From Jiangella endophytica (GTDB lineage Bacteria; Actinomycetota; Actinomycetes; Jiangellales; Jiangellaceae), in NCBI RefSeq assembly GCF_003427025.1, contig NZ_QVAI01000004.1, forward strand, positions 124,001 to 188,000: a stretch of DNA of 64,000 nucleotides. Direction: 5' to 3'. The notes under the pieces were generated by a model, which was given only the letters and a program-made list of their open reading frames with translations, did no database searches and was not told the origin of the DNA. Position 1 is the stretch's first letter; every line of letters begins with the position of its first letter. The position numbers and the translations under genes are program-made. Shown in pieces: positions 7,901 to 16,190 of this stretch.

Positions 7901-9362
7901 GGGCGCGCCGATCGTCCGGGTCGAGGGCGACGCGTCGCCACTCGGGTTCGATCCGGCGGCGGCCGGCGCGGCGGAGACCGCCGGCGCAGCTGCGCCGCCG
8001 TCCGGTGACGGGCCGTGGACCGATGTCGCGGCGTACCCGATCCCCGTTCTCGACAACGCGGTCGGCGAGCTGAACGGGCGGCTGTTCTCCGTCGGCGGCA
8101 TCGGCGGCACCGGGGTCCTCGACTGGGTCAGCGCGGGCTGGTCGTACGACCCGAAGTCGCTGCGCTGGGAGCCGATCGCCGACCTGCCGCAGGCGCGCGA
8201 GGCCGCGAGCGGCGCGGTCATCGGCGACCTGTTCTATGTCACCGGCGGGGCGTGGAGCGACCAGCGGCCCAAGACCGACACCTGGGCGTACGACCCGCAC
8301 ACCGACCGCTGGACCGCTCGGGCCAACGCGCCGATGCCGGTCTACGGCGCCGGGCGGGCCGTGCTCGACGACCAGCTGTACGTCGTCGGCGGCTGCGACA
8401 ACAACTGCGGCCGCGACACCGTCTACCGCTACGACCCGGCGGCGGACACGTGGGCGACGCTCGCGCCATACCCGATCACCACGTCGCGGCAGGCGTGCGC
8501 CGGCATCGACGGCCGGGTCATCTGCGCCGGCGGCATCCAGCGCGACGGCCGCATCAGTGACCACACGTACGCCTACGATCCCGCCACCGACGCCTGGTCC
8601 CGGGTCGCCGACCTCCCCGCCGCGCGCTGGGGCATGGCCTACACCGGCGCGTCCGACGAACTGATCGTGGCCGGCGGCTACGACGGCAGCGCCATCACCA
8701 ACGAGAGCTGGGCCTACGACTCCGGCACCGACGCCTGGCTCGACCTGCCGGCGCCGGCGCACGTGCTGTACCGCAGTGGCAGCACGTGCGGGCTGAACCG
8801 GGTCGGCGGCAGCGACCGCACCGGCTTCTTCCCGGTCACCACGGTCGACCAGCTCCCCACCTACGGCGACTGCCGGCCGGCCGACGTGCCGTGGCTGACG
8901 GTCGACGGCGGCGCCACCGTGCTCGAGCCGGGGGAGTCGACACAGGTCACGCTTCGTCTCGCGGCGGAGGTCGCGCAGCCCGGCACCTACGAGGGCGGGC
9001 TCTGGGTGCGCGAAGACACCCCGTACACCGTCGCCCCCGTCGACATCACGCTCACGGTCGACGTGCCCCGCCGCTGGGGCGCCCTCATCGGCACGGTGAC
9101 CAGCGTGGCCTGCGGCGACGGCGAACCCGACGCCGGCGCGACGCCGGTTCCGGGAGCCGACGTGCTGGTCGACGGCCGGACGACGGACACCACCGTCCGC
9201 ACCGACCGCGACGGCCGGTTCCTGCGCTGGATCGACCGCGCCGACATGCCGCTCACCGTCACCACCACGGCCGACGGCTACGAGACCGACACCCGGCGGG
9301 TGCGGCCGCCCGCCATTGGCCCGAGCATCGTCGACGTGGCGCTGAGGTGCGACGCCGACTGA
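4902..9362 (+). CDS. Secreted S8 (subtilisin) protease with carboxypeptidase-regulatory-like and kelch domains
   Basis: 1,486 residues with an AGGAGG ribosome-binding site. Order: signal peptide (hydrophobic 9-30, AxA-type end), propeptide-like segment to about 200, subtilase domain with the complete catalytic triad Asp217 (IDSGV), His263 (HGHGTH) and Ser433 (GTSMAAPH), two CarboxypepD_reg-like beta domains (about 505-670), a MAM/jellyroll-like segment (about 680-845), a third regulatory-like domain (about 850-930), kelch repeats forming a propeller (about 1040-1320, motifs such as LYVVGGCDNN and WAYD), and a final regulatory-like domain to the end. Extracellular endopeptidase; the propeller and Ig-like modules probably bind substrate or cell-wall material. 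No LPXTG or C-terminal anchor is seen, so it is released. Confidence 0.93.
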   Translation: MSKQVRLGAGVVGALVLAAALLPAPAATAAAGPAPRAVVATPPDDAATSDGAPAPAADAPATIEPGLRRQLAAADTAELWVRFDDRADLAAAAALTDWTERGTAVAEALRQTAESSQAAIRARLDAEGVRYEAFWATNAIRIPDGTAELAAELTAQPEVDSLHPARAYDLPDPDTTPAQQARAAADAVEWGIANINADDVWDQYGATGQGITVASIDSGVQYDHPALVGQYRGANPDGTFDHAYNWFDARGVCDGAPCDDHGHGTHTMGTMAGDDAGGSAIGVAPGARWIATNGCCTDEALIASGQWLLEPTDPHGDHPDAARRPHVVNNSWGSQLPSTDPFMEDISRAWAASGIFAVWANGNLGPRCLTSSSPGSRTVNYSVGAYDVTDSIAGFSGRGTGQDGEIKPNLSAPGVDVRSAWPGGGYVDADGTSMAAPHVAGAIALAWSAAPALVGDVETTIDLLDGTARDTASDECGGTDADNNVFGEGRLDALALLDSAPVGETGTLVTTVTDAGTGDPVPGAVITVTGPVERRRTTGDDGTYTVPLRVGDYEVTATAFGYVPRTASVHVAEDRTVALDLALERQDTVTVSGRVTDGSGQGWPLYAQVTVDGMPGGTVHTSPGDGRYSIDVPVGTSYTLTVSSQYAGYQPGTATVVADDRDVTADVALTRVDDRCTTAGYAYAYTGGGADFDHGLPSGWSVTDGNDSGEVWAFDDPYDKGNLTGGSEASASVQSPGLGLYIDTTLTTPVYDLSDDAAPVIGFRQALIQLGDIADVDLSLDGGATWQTVLSQTRVDERRGADKTIPIPQAAGQSAVQVRFHYHNARYSSYSWQLDDVYVGSRECAPVEGGLIIGDVTDANTGAPITGARVADAAAPLDPVLSAATADDPALPDGFYALFAAGTSPRLVADAGRYARGEATVDVAAGGVTRHDIALTAGRLEVSDAVDAALELGAAEEHTVTLTNTGTAPVALQLTERQGDSTVLRPDGSTTGRAEIAASPGAPIVRVEGDASPLGFDPAAAGAAETAGAAAPPSGDGPWTDVAAYPIPVLDNAVGELNGRLFSVGGIGGTGVLDWVSAGWSYDPKSLRWEPIADLPQAREAASGAVIGDLFYVTGGAWSDQRPKTDTWAYDPHTDRWTARANAPMPVYGAGRAVLDDQLYVVGGCDNNCGRDTVYRYDPAADTWATLAPYPITTSRQACAGIDGRVICAGGIQRDGRISDHTYAYDPATDAWSRVADLPAARWGMAYTGASDELIVAGGYDGSAITNESWAYDSGTDAWLDLPAPAHVLYRSGSTCGLNRVGGSDRTGFFPVTTVDQLPTYGDCRPADVPWLTVDGGATVLEPGESTQVTLRLAAEVAQPGTYEGGLWVREDTPYTVAPVDITLTVDVPRRWGALIGTVTSVACGDGEPDAGATPVPGADVLVDGRTTDTTVRTDRDGRFLRWIDRADMPLTVTTTADGYETDTRRVRPPAIGPSIVDVALRCDAD

Positions 9363-9387
9363 GCGTGCTCCGGGGAGCCGGCGACCT

Positions 9388-9429
9388 CATCCAGGATCCG
9401 TGGCGTCCCGGCGCCACTGATCCTGGATG
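9388..9429. terminator. Long hairpin between convergent genes (bidirectional terminator candidate)
   Basis: Arms of 18 nt, CATCCAGGATCCGTGGCG (9388-9405) and CGCCACTGATCCTGGATG (9412-9429), pair with a single mismatch around a 6-nt loop. It lies between the subtilase stop and the convergent kinase stop. There is no T-run, as usual in high-GC Actinobacteria. The GATC-CTGG arm resembles two other intergenic hairpins in this window, so it may belong to a dispersed family. Confidence 0.7.
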
Positions 9430-9462
9430 ATCGACCGCGCCGGCCCGGCAGGTGGGGCATCC

Positions 9463-10437
9463 TCAGCCGAACAGGGCGCCATGCAGACGATCCGCTCCGG
9501 CCGGGTCCAGCAGCCGGGCGGCGAGCCACGCCGCGCCGGCGGCACCGTCGAGTGCCAGCCCGACGACCGCGTCGGGCCAGGTCGCCGCGAGACCCGAGCG
9601 GACCAACGCCGCCAGCGGGGTGCCGGTCGTCAGCAGCGACCCGGCGAGCACGATCGGCGTCGCGTCGTCATCGCCCCGCACGACGCCCGCGGCGGCGAGC
9701 AGGTGGCCGGCCGCACCCGCGAGAATCCGGTCGGCCTCCGGGTCGATCCCCGCGTTCGCCGTCACCAGCGGCGCCAACGCCGACAACGCGACCGGCGGCC
9801 GCTCGTGGACCGCCAGGACGATGTCGTTGGTCGCGGTGCGCGACGGCGCGTCGGTGCGACCGGTCAGCTCCCGGGCCACCGCCAGCCCGAGCGGCCCCGG
9901 GACGTCGCCGCGATCCAGCGCGGCCAGAGTCGCCTGGACCGCCGCGCGCCCGATCCAGAACCCCGACCCGAAGTCGCCCAGCAGCCATCCATGCCCGTCG
10001 ACGATCTGGACGGGGGATCGGTCGGCGAACCGCGCGGTGATGGCGCCGGTGCCGGAGAGCACCAACGTGCCGTCAGGCGACGGCGTCCCCGACACGAACG
10101 CGCCCACTGCGTCCGCGACCACGCGATAGCCGCAGGTCAGGCCCACCTTCTGCCACAGTGAGGAGAATTGCGCGGCGACCTCCGGCCGGGTGAGGTGGTG
10201 ATCGCCGGCGGTCGCGATGACCGCCGCCTCGACACGCGCCGGGTCCACCGGCGCCAGCGCCGCCGCCACCGCCGCCGCCACCGCGTCCAGCGCCTTCGCC
10301 AGCGCGTGCGACGTGACGTTGGCGCCGTCCGCCCGGCCGGTCCCGAGACGGCGCCCGGCACCGTCGATGACGACCGCCCGGGTGGACGTGCCGCCGATGT
10401 CCAGGCCGAGCGTGAGTGGCGCCTCCGTGGTCCGCAC
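9463..10437 (-). CDS. BadF/BadG/BcrA-type ATPase, probable N-acetylglucosamine kinase
   Basis: 324 residues. LGLDIGGTSTRAVV at the N-terminus is the phosphate-1 loop of ASKHA kinases; SGTGAITARF and GDFGSGFWIG are the phosphate-2/connect regions typical of the eukaryote-like GlcNAc kinase group of the BadF family. It should phosphorylate an amino sugar at O-6 in the cytosol. GTG 10437 is favoured by AAAGGA 6-8 nt upstream; the longer ORF start lies in the divergent promoter region. It faces away from an RpiR regulator/SIS/ABC importer operon that would supply its substrate, so the four parts form one uptake and activation module. Confidence 0.85.
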   Translation of the reverse strand: MRTTEAPLTLGLDIGGTSTRAVVIDGAGRRLGTGRADGANVTSHALAKALDAVAAAVAAALAPVDPARVEAAVIATAGDHHLTRPEVAAQFSSLWQKVGLTCGYRVVADAVGAFVSGTPSPDGTLVLSGTGAITARFADRSPVQIVDGHGWLLGDFGSGFWIGRAAVQATLAALDRGDVPGPLGLAVARELTGRTDAPSRTATNDIVLAVHERPPVALSALAPLVTANAGIDPEADRILAGAAGHLLAAAGVVRGDDDATPIVLAGSLLTTGTPLAALVRSGLAATWPDAVVGLALDGAAGAAWLAARLLDPAGADRLHGALFG

Positions 10438-10507
10438 GAAAATCCTTTCCGCCCGGTCTCGCCCAGGCTGCGGGTGGGTCACGCTTCCGAAAACTCGCCT
10501 CAAACTC

Positions 10508-10539
10508 TTGACTTCCAGCCAAAGGTAGAAAGAATTCTC
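10508..10539. promoter_or_regulatory. Divergent promoter/operator region of the amino-sugar locus
   Basis: An unusually A+T-rich patch for this genome. It contains TTGACT (10508-10513), a -35-like word for the rightward operon, and GAAAGAATTCTC (10528-10539) around the perfect palindrome AGAATTCT. RpiR/MurR-type regulators often bind A+T-rich palindromes near their own promoters, so this is a natural operator for the regulator encoded at 10595. Seen: the sequence; inferred: the binding. Confidence 0.4.
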
Positions 10540-10594
10540 ACCACTACGCCCCAGAGGGTCGCAGACGAAACTGACTACCACGCCGGGAGGTCGT

Positions 10595-11548
10595 GTGGCG
10601 GAAGGGACACTACCCACCGCGGAAGTGCCCGAGGCCGGGTCGCCGGCCGATTCCGTGCTGATGCGGATCCGGGCAGCGCTGCCCGACCTGCCCGCCGCGT
10701 TGCAGCGCGTGGGGGAGCAGGTGCTGTCCGCGCCCGCCGTCGTCGCGCGGGCGACGATCCTGGAGACGGCGGAGCGGAGCGGGACGTCGGCGGCGACGGT
10801 GACCCGGTTCTGCCGCGCGCTGGGGCTGCCCGGCTATGCCGACCTCCGGCTGGCGATGGCCGAGGAGACCGGCCGCTCGTCGGCGGTCGCCGGCTGGGAG
10901 ATCGACATCGGCCGCGAGATCCTGCCGACGGACTCCCTCCAGGCCATGCTCGACCTCATCACGACGGCCGACCTGCGGGCCATCCAGGAGACCGCCGCCC
11001 AGCTGGACCTCACCGAGGTCGAGCGGGCCGCCGACGCCATCGCGAACGCCGGCCGGGTCGAGGTCTACGGCATCGGCGGCAGCGCCCTGGTCGCGGGCGA
11101 GATGCAGCTGTGCCTGCACCGCATCGGCATCCCGACGTGGTCCTGGAGCGACGTGCACGTCGGCCTCACCAGTGCCGCGCTGCTCGGCCCGAGCGACGTC
11201 GCCATCGCCGTGTCGCACTCGGGCGCCACCTACGAGACGGTCGAGATGCTGTCCGCGGCCGGCAGCCGGGGCGCCACGACCGTCGCGCTGACGAGCTACC
11301 GCAACTCCGCGCTCGCCGAGGTCGCCGACATCGTCCTCACGACCGCCATCCACGAGACGACGTTCCGGCCCGACGCCCTGGCGGCCCGGCACCCGCAGCT
11401 GATCGTGCTCGACCTGATCTACGTGGCGGTCGCGCAGCGGCGCTACGAGACCACGGGGGTCGCCCTCAATCTGACCGCGCAGGCGGTCAGCGCACACCGC
11501 GCCGTCAGCCCCGAGACGGCGCGCGCACTGAAGAAGGAGCAGCGGTGA
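10595..11548 (+). CDS. MurR/RpiR family transcriptional regulator (HTH + SIS)
   Basis: 317 residues. An N-terminal RpiR helix-turn-helix (about 20-95: ATILETAERSGTSAATVTRFCRALGLPGYADLRLA) is followed by a SIS sugar-phosphate-binding domain (about 145-275: VYGIGGSALVAGEMQ, AVSHSGATYETVEML). Such proteins sense a phosphosugar and control its uptake genes. Start is GTG 10595 with GGGAGG 8 nt upstream. It overlaps the next gene by 4 nt (GTGA) and is divergent from the GlcNAc-kinase-like gene, so it most likely regulates both directions. Confidence 0.9.
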   Translation: MAEGTLPTAEVPEAGSPADSVLMRIRAALPDLPAALQRVGEQVLSAPAVVARATILETAERSGTSAATVTRFCRALGLPGYADLRLAMAEETGRSSAVAGWEIDIGREILPTDSLQAMLDLITTADLRAIQETAAQLDLTEVERAADAIANAGRVEVYGIGGSALVAGEMQLCLHRIGIPTWSWSDVHVGLTSAALLGPSDVAIAVSHSGATYETVEMLSAAGSRGATTVALTSYRNSALAEVADIVLTTAIHETTFRPDALAARHPQLIVLDLIYVAVAQRRYETTGVALNLTAQAVSAHRAVSPETARALKKEQR

Positions 11549-12300
11549 ACGACGTCAGCGCGCCGGCCTACCTGGCCCGGCTCACGGAGATCCTCGACAG
11601 CGTCAGCACGACGCAGCTCGAGGGGGTGCACCGTGCGGCTGACATCGTCGCCCGGGCGGTGCGCGACGGCGGGGTGGTGCAGGCGTTCGGCACCGGGCAC
11701 TCCCAGGCGACGGCGATGGAGATCGCCGGGCGGGCCGGCGGGCTCATCCCGACCAACCGGATCGCGCTGGCCGACCTGGTCATGTACGGCGGAGAGGCCC
11801 CCGAGACGATCCTCGACCCGCGCACCGAACGCGACCCGTCGCTGGCGCAGCGGCTCTACGACCTCGCGCCGATCGAGGCGAACGACGTGTTCGTCATCGC
11901 GTCGAACTCCGGCATCAACGGCAGCATCGTCGGCATGGCGGAGGTCGCCCGCAAGAACGGCCACTCCGTCATCGCGATCACGTCCCTGCAGCACAGCGAG
12001 CAGGTCGAGTCACGGCACCCGTCGGGGCGCAAGCTCACCGACTTCGCCGACGTCGTCCTCGACAACGGCGGGCCGTTCGGCGACGCCGTCCTGCCGCTGC
12101 CCGGAGGCGGCGCGGTCTGCGCCGTCTCGTCCATCACCGCGGCACTGCTCGCGCAGCTGCTCACGGCGGAGGTCGTCCGCCGGCTCCTCGAGGCCGGCGA
12201 CACCCCGCCCGTCTATCTCTCCGCCAACGTCCCCGGAGGAGACGTTCACAACGACGGCCTGCTGCAGCGCTACGCGGGCCGCATCCGTCGTGGTGGCTGA
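11545..12300 (+). CDS. SIS domain-containing protein (UPF0309-like)
   Basis: 251 residues, one SIS domain: AFGTGHSQATAMEIAGRAGG (about 45-64) and VIASNSGINGSIVGMA (about 113-128), a layout typical of UPF0309 proteins and related to N-acetylmuramic-acid-6-phosphate etherases and phosphosugar isomerases. Expected role: isomerase, lyase or binding protein for an amino-sugar phosphate. The GTG start overlaps the regulator stop by 4 nt, AAGGAG upstream. It is the second gene of the importer operon. Chemical reaction not assignable from sequence. Confidence 0.82.
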   Translation: MNDVSAPAYLARLTEILDSVSTTQLEGVHRAADIVARAVRDGGVVQAFGTGHSQATAMEIAGRAGGLIPTNRIALADLVMYGGEAPETILDPRTERDPSLAQRLYDLAPIEANDVFVIASNSGINGSIVGMAEVARKNGHSVIAITSLQHSEQVESRHPSGRKLTDFADVVLDNGGPFGDAVLPLPGGGAVCAVSSITAALLAQLLTAEVVRRLLEAGDTPPVYLSANVPGGDVHNDGLLQRYAGRIRRGG

Positions 12301-12343
12301 GGATTCGCCGGACCCACACACAACAGTCAGGAGAGGCTTCACG

Positions 12344-13819
12344 ATGTCCAGCAGCATCGAACGCACCCCTGCGGCGGCAGGTACGGACCGCCGGACGTTT
12401 CTGCAACGCGTCGCGCTCACCGGCGTGGCCCTCGGGCCGGGTGGCGCGTTCCTCGCCTCCTGCGCGACGGGCGGCGGCGACGATGACGACGACGCCGCCT
12501 CCCCGGCTCCGACGGGTGACGTGTCGGACGACAACCCGCTCGGCATTCCCACCGACCAGCCGCTGGAGATCTACATCTTCGACGGCGGTTTCGGCGACGC
12601 CTACGCGACCGAGCTGCACCAGCCGATGTTCGCCGAGCGGTGGCCGGACGTCACCATCGAACACCGCGCGGCCGTCGACATCGGCGCGGAGCTGCAGCCG
12701 CGCTTCGTGGCCGGCGACCCGCCGGACTTCGTCAACAACTCCGGCGACGGGCAGATGGACACCGCGACACTCGTGGCGGACGGCCTGCTGTACGACCTGT
12801 CGCCGCTGTACGACGCGCCCAGCTGGGACGACCCGAACGTGACAGTGCGCGACAGCCTGCTCCCGGGCACCATCGAGTCCGGCACGTTCAACGGCACCCC
12901 GTACGTCTTCAACTACGCGTTCACGGTGTTCGGCACCTGGTACAACAAGACGCTCATGGACGAGAACGGCTGGCCGGTGCCGACGACGTGGCAGGAGATG
13001 ATGGACGTCTGCGCCGACATCGCTGCCGCCGGCATCGCGCCGTGGGTCTACCAGGGCGTCACGGCGCCGCGGTACATGAACTGGCCGCTGCTGGCGATGG
13101 CCGCCAAGCTCGCCGGCCCGGAGATCCTCGTCGCCATCGACAACCTGGAGCCGGGCGCCTGGGGCAACGAGGCGGTGAAGGAGTCGGCGGCCGCCATCCG
13201 CCAGCTGGCCGAGAACAGCTACTTCCTGCCGGGTGTCGAGGGCATGGAGTTCCGCGACGCGCAGGGTCTCTGGGCGCGCGGCCAGGCCGTCTTCTGCCCG
13301 TCCGGCTCCTGGCTGGAGAACGAGGAGGCCGACGCGATCGCCGAGAACGAGACGTTCGAGTTGGCGATGATGCCCGACCCGCTGCTGTCGCCCGACGCCG
13401 TCATGCCGCTGGAGACCGTCCGGGCCACCGCGGGCGAGCCGTACATCATCCCGGCAGATGCGAAGAACCCGCTGGCGGCGATGGAGTACATGCGCGTCAT
13501 GCTGTCGATGGACGCTGCGCGCGGCTTCAGCGAGCGCGTGACCAGCCTCACCGCGGTGGTCGGTGCCTCCGACGGCGTGCAGATCGACGCGCCTGGGCTG
13601 TCGTCGGCGCAGGCCGCGCTGCAGGCCGCCGGCACCAACGTCGTCAACTGGTTCTACCCGGTGTGGTATCCGACGATGGAGAACCCCGGTATCGACCAGG
13701 TGACCGCCGCGCTGCTGCGCGCCGAGATCACCGTCGACCAGTGGGTGGAGCAGTGCGAGGCGGTCGCCACGACCATCCGCGACGACGACTCCATCACCAA
13801 GCAGACCCGCGAGTCGTAG
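12344..13819 (+). CDS. Carbohydrate ABC transporter substrate-binding lipoprotein (NgcE-like)
   Basis: 491 residues. Twin-arginine signal DRRTFLQRVAL (RR at 16-17) and a lipobox LASC with lipidated Cys40, followed by an acidic linker; so a Tat-exported, membrane-anchored binding protein. The mature part is an extracellular solute-binding protein family 1 fold (YVFNYAFTVFGTWYNKTLM, GSWLENEEAD). Sequence style and gene order (binding protein-permease-permease, next to amino-sugar enzymes) resemble the N-acetylglucosamine/chitobiose importer NgcEFG of Streptomyces. No ATPase gene is adjacent; such systems borrow a shared MsiK-type ATPase encoded elsewhere. Sugar specificity is inferred from context. 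Confidence 0.87.
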   Translation: MSSSIERTPAAAGTDRRTFLQRVALTGVALGPGGAFLASCATGGGDDDDDAASPAPTGDVSDDNPLGIPTDQPLEIYIFDGGFGDAYATELHQPMFAERWPDVTIEHRAAVDIGAELQPRFVAGDPPDFVNNSGDGQMDTATLVADGLLYDLSPLYDAPSWDDPNVTVRDSLLPGTIESGTFNGTPYVFNYAFTVFGTWYNKTLMDENGWPVPTTWQEMMDVCADIAAAGIAPWVYQGVTAPRYMNWPLLAMAAKLAGPEILVAIDNLEPGAWGNEAVKESAAAIRQLAENSYFLPGVEGMEFRDAQGLWARGQAVFCPSGSWLENEEADAIAENETFELAMMPDPLLSPDAVMPLETVRATAGEPYIIPADAKNPLAAMEYMRVMLSMDAARGFSERVTSLTAVVGASDGVQIDAPGLSSAQAALQAAGTNVVNWFYPVWYPTMENPGIDQVTAALLRAEITVDQWVEQCEAVATTIRDDDSITKQTRES

Positions 13820-13829
13820 GGGCACAGGT

Positions 13830-14753
13830 ATGCGGCACGGCAAGTATCCCTTCATCCTGGCCTTCCTGCTGCCCCCGGTCGGGATCTACGCGATCTACAT
13901 GCTGTCGCCGTACATCCAGGCCATCTACATCTCGATGACGGACTGGAGCGGCTTCACGTCGTCCCAGACCTTCATCGGGTTCGACAACTACGTGGCGATG
14001 TGGCACGACGACCAACTGCGAACAGCGTTGCGCAACAACCTGATCCTGGTGCTCGTCGTGCCCGTCCTCACCCTGCTGCTCGGCCTGTTCTTCGCGTCGA
14101 TGCTCAATGTCGGCGGGCGCAGACGCGGGGGAGCGGTGACCGGCGTGCGCGGGGCGTCGATCTACAAGGTCGTGTACTTCTTCCCGCAGGTGCTCTCCGT
14201 CGCGATCATCGGCATCGTCTTCAAGTACGTGTTCGCGCCGGAGAACGCGGGCGGCATCCTCAACCGGGTGCTCGGCGCCGTCGGGTTGGGCGGCCTGCAA
14301 CGGCTCTGGCTGGCCGAGCCGAACTACCTCATCTGGATCGTCGTCCTCGTCATGACGTGGTCGTTCGTCGGCTTCTACGTGGTGCTGTTCTCCGCGGCGA
14401 TGCAGTCGATCCCGCGCGACATCTACGAGGCCGCGCTGCTCGACGGCTCCAGTCGGCTCACCACGTTCCGCAAGATCACCGTCCCGCTGGTGTGGGACAC
14501 GGTGCAGGTGGGCTGGGTGTACATGGCGATTCAGGCGATGGACGGGTTCGCGACGGTGCACATCATGCTCGGCATCAACGGCGGCGTGCAGGGCGCCGGC
14601 GACGTGCTGGGCATCGCGATGTACCGCGAGGCGTTCTCCGAGGCCGACTTCGGCTACGCCGCCGCGATCGGCGTGCTCATGCTCATCCTGACCATGGTGG
14701 TCTCGATCGTGTTCATGCGCGGACTGCGGCGGGAGAGGGTGGAACTCGCATGA
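13830..14753 (+). CDS. Carbohydrate ABC transporter permease 1 (NgcF-like, MalF type)
   Basis: 307 residues, about six membrane segments beginning YPFILAFLLPPVGIYAIYML. The EAA coupling loop that contacts the ATPase is visible as YEAALLDGSSRLTTFRKITVP (around residues 200-220). First of two permeases for the upstream binding lipoprotein; 10 nt after its stop and overlapping the next permease by 4 nt (ATGA). Forms the inner-membrane channel for a sugar, probably GlcNAc or chitobiose. Confidence 0.9.
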   Translation: MRHGKYPFILAFLLPPVGIYAIYMLSPYIQAIYISMTDWSGFTSSQTFIGFDNYVAMWHDDQLRTALRNNLILVLVVPVLTLLLGLFFASMLNVGGRRRGGAVTGVRGASIYKVVYFFPQVLSVAIIGIVFKYVFAPENAGGILNRVLGAVGLGGLQRLWLAEPNYLIWIVVLVMTWSFVGFYVVLFSAAMQSIPRDIYEAALLDGSSRLTTFRKITVPLVWDTVQVGWVYMAIQAMDGFATVHIMLGINGGVQGAGDVLGIAMYREAFSEADFGYAAAIGVLMLILTMVVSIVFMRGLRRERVELA

Positions 14754-15688
14754 CGACGACGCAAGCGCCGCCGCGCGTGTCCGGCGACAGCAACGGCGGG
14801 GGTGGCAACCGTGGCCGGTTGCCCGGAACCGGCGCGGGGGAGAAGGCGATCGGCCTGCTCAACGGCGGGTTCCTGCTGTTCTGGGGGCTCATCACGACGC
14901 TGCCGTTGCTGTGGGCGATCCTGTCCGCGTTCAAGACCAACGGCGAGTTCCGCGTCGACCCCCTCGGGATGCCGACGGGAGTTCAGTGGGACAACTTCTC
15001 TCGCGCGTGGTCGGCGGCCAACATCGGCCAGTACTTCCTCAACAGCGTCATCGTCGTCACGATGTCGCTGACGCTGACCATGCTGTTCGGCGCGATGGGC
15101 GCGTACGTCCTGGCCAGGTACGACTTCCCGGGTAACCGGTTCATCTACTACCTGTTCGTCGGCGGGCTCGTGCTGCCGGTCTTCCTCGCCCTCGTCCCGA
15201 TGTTCTTCGTCGTGCGCAATCTCGGCTCGTTGCCGGTGGTCGGGCAGTTCCTCGGGCTGAACAGCTACCTGAGTCTGGCGCTCGTCTATGTCGCCTTCTC
15301 GATGCCGTTCACGGTGTTCTTCCTGACGGCGTTCTTCCGAACGCTCCCGACTTCGATCGCCGAGGCCGGGATCATGGACGGCTGCTCGCATTTCACGCTG
15401 TTCTGGAAGGTCATGCTGCCGATGGCGCGGCCCGGCATGATCAGCCTCGCGTTGTTCAATTTCCTCGGCCACTGGAATCAGTACGTCCTGCCGCTGGTGA
15501 TCATGCAGGACTCGGACAAGAAGGTGCTGGCCCAGGGGCTGGGCACGCTGGCCGCGAGCACCGGATTCCGGGCCGACTGGACGGCGCTGTTCGCCGGTCT
15601 GGTGATCGCGCTGCTGCCGGTGCTGATCGTCTACATCATCTTCCAGAAGCAGGTGCAGGCGGGGTTGACCGCTGGGGTGCTCAAGTAG
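14750..15688 (+). CDS. Carbohydrate ABC transporter permease 2 (NgcG-like, MalG type)
   Basis: 312 residues: a polar, Gly/Asn-rich N-terminal tail of about 35 residues, then six membrane segments. The EAA loop reads AEAGIMDGCSHFTLFWKVMLP (around 203-222). Partner of the permease upstream, with which it shares an ATGA overlap. Last gene of the amino-sugar operon; two hairpins follow the stop. No ATP-binding subunit follows, so ATP hydrolysis must come from a protein encoded outside the window. Confidence 0.9.
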   Translation: MTTTQAPPRVSGDSNGGGGNRGRLPGTGAGEKAIGLLNGGFLLFWGLITTLPLLWAILSAFKTNGEFRVDPLGMPTGVQWDNFSRAWSAANIGQYFLNSVIVVTMSLTLTMLFGAMGAYVLARYDFPGNRFIYYLFVGGLVLPVFLALVPMFFVVRNLGSLPVVGQFLGLNSYLSLALVYVAFSMPFTVFFLTAFFRTLPTSIAEAGIMDGCSHFTLFWKVMLPMARPGMISLALFNFLGHWNQYVLPLVIMQDSDKKVLAQGLGTLAASTGFRADWTALFAGLVIALLPVLIVYIIFQKQVQAGLTAGVLK

Positions 15689-15694
15689 GTCGGG

Positions 15695-15766
15695 TGATGG
15701 GCCCCATCAGGGCCGGGATCATGGCGCTGATGTTGCTGCTCCGGCGACACGAACAGCGCCATGATC
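15695..15766. terminator. Paired hairpins between convergent genes
   Basis: First a compact stem TGATGGG/CCCATCA (15695-15709, 1-nt loop), then a larger one with perfect 13-bp arms GATCATGGCGCTG (15717-15729) and CAGCGCCATGATC (15754-15766) and a 24-nt loop. They separate the importer operon from the convergent HxlR gene, so a bidirectional terminator is likely. The GATC-ATGG arm end matches the pattern of the hairpins at 9388 and 56100. Confidence 0.65.
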
Positions 15767-15794
15767 ACGGTTCTCAGCGGTGCCGGGGCGTCGC

Positions 15795-16190
15795 TCAGGC
15801 CGAGACGGAGGCGTTCTCGCTGTCGTAGGACTCGCGGCAGCGGCTGATCGCGAACCGGTGCCGTTCCGCCCACGCCGTCAGCTGGCGCAGAGTCTCGAGC
15901 AGTTCGCGGGCCATGTCGGTGAGCTCGTACTCCACCTTCGGCGGCACCGTCGGGTAGACCGTGCGCACGAGCAGGCCGTCGCGCTCGAGCTTGCGCAGAG
16001 TGAGCGTCAGCATGCGCCGGCTGACACCCTCGACGGCGCGTTCGAGCTCGGTGAAGCGGATGGGGCCCTGAGCGGCCGCGGTGATGACGCCGATGCTCCA
16101 CTTGCCGGCGACGTGGTCGATGACCTCGACCACCGGGCACGCCTCCTCGGCGATGAGCTGGCGGGTCACATCGATGTTCCTCTGGGACAT
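15795..16190 (-). CDS. HxlR family transcriptional regulator
   Basis: 131 residues with the HxlR winged helix: CPVVEVIDHVAGKWSIGVITAA, PIRFTELERAVEGVSRRMLTLTLRKLERDGLLVRTVYPTVPPKVEYELT (residues about 18-90). The cysteine near the N-terminus is conserved in the family and often redox- or electrophile-sensing. Divergent from an MFS exporter 94 bp away, which is the obvious target. DNA-binding repressor or activator; inducer unknown. Confidence 0.9.
   Translation of the reverse strand: MSQRNIDVTRQLIAEEACPVVEVIDHVAGKWSIGVITAAAQGPIRFTELERAVEGVSRRMLTLTLRKLERDGLLVRTVYPTVPPKVEYELTDMARELLETLRQLTAWAERHRFAISRCRESYDSENASVSA

Noticed and set aside
6765-8762. 665-codon minus-strand ORF
   Set aside because: Antisense of the kelch and regulatory-like part of the subtilase; Val/Gly/Arg/Ala-rich with no motif.
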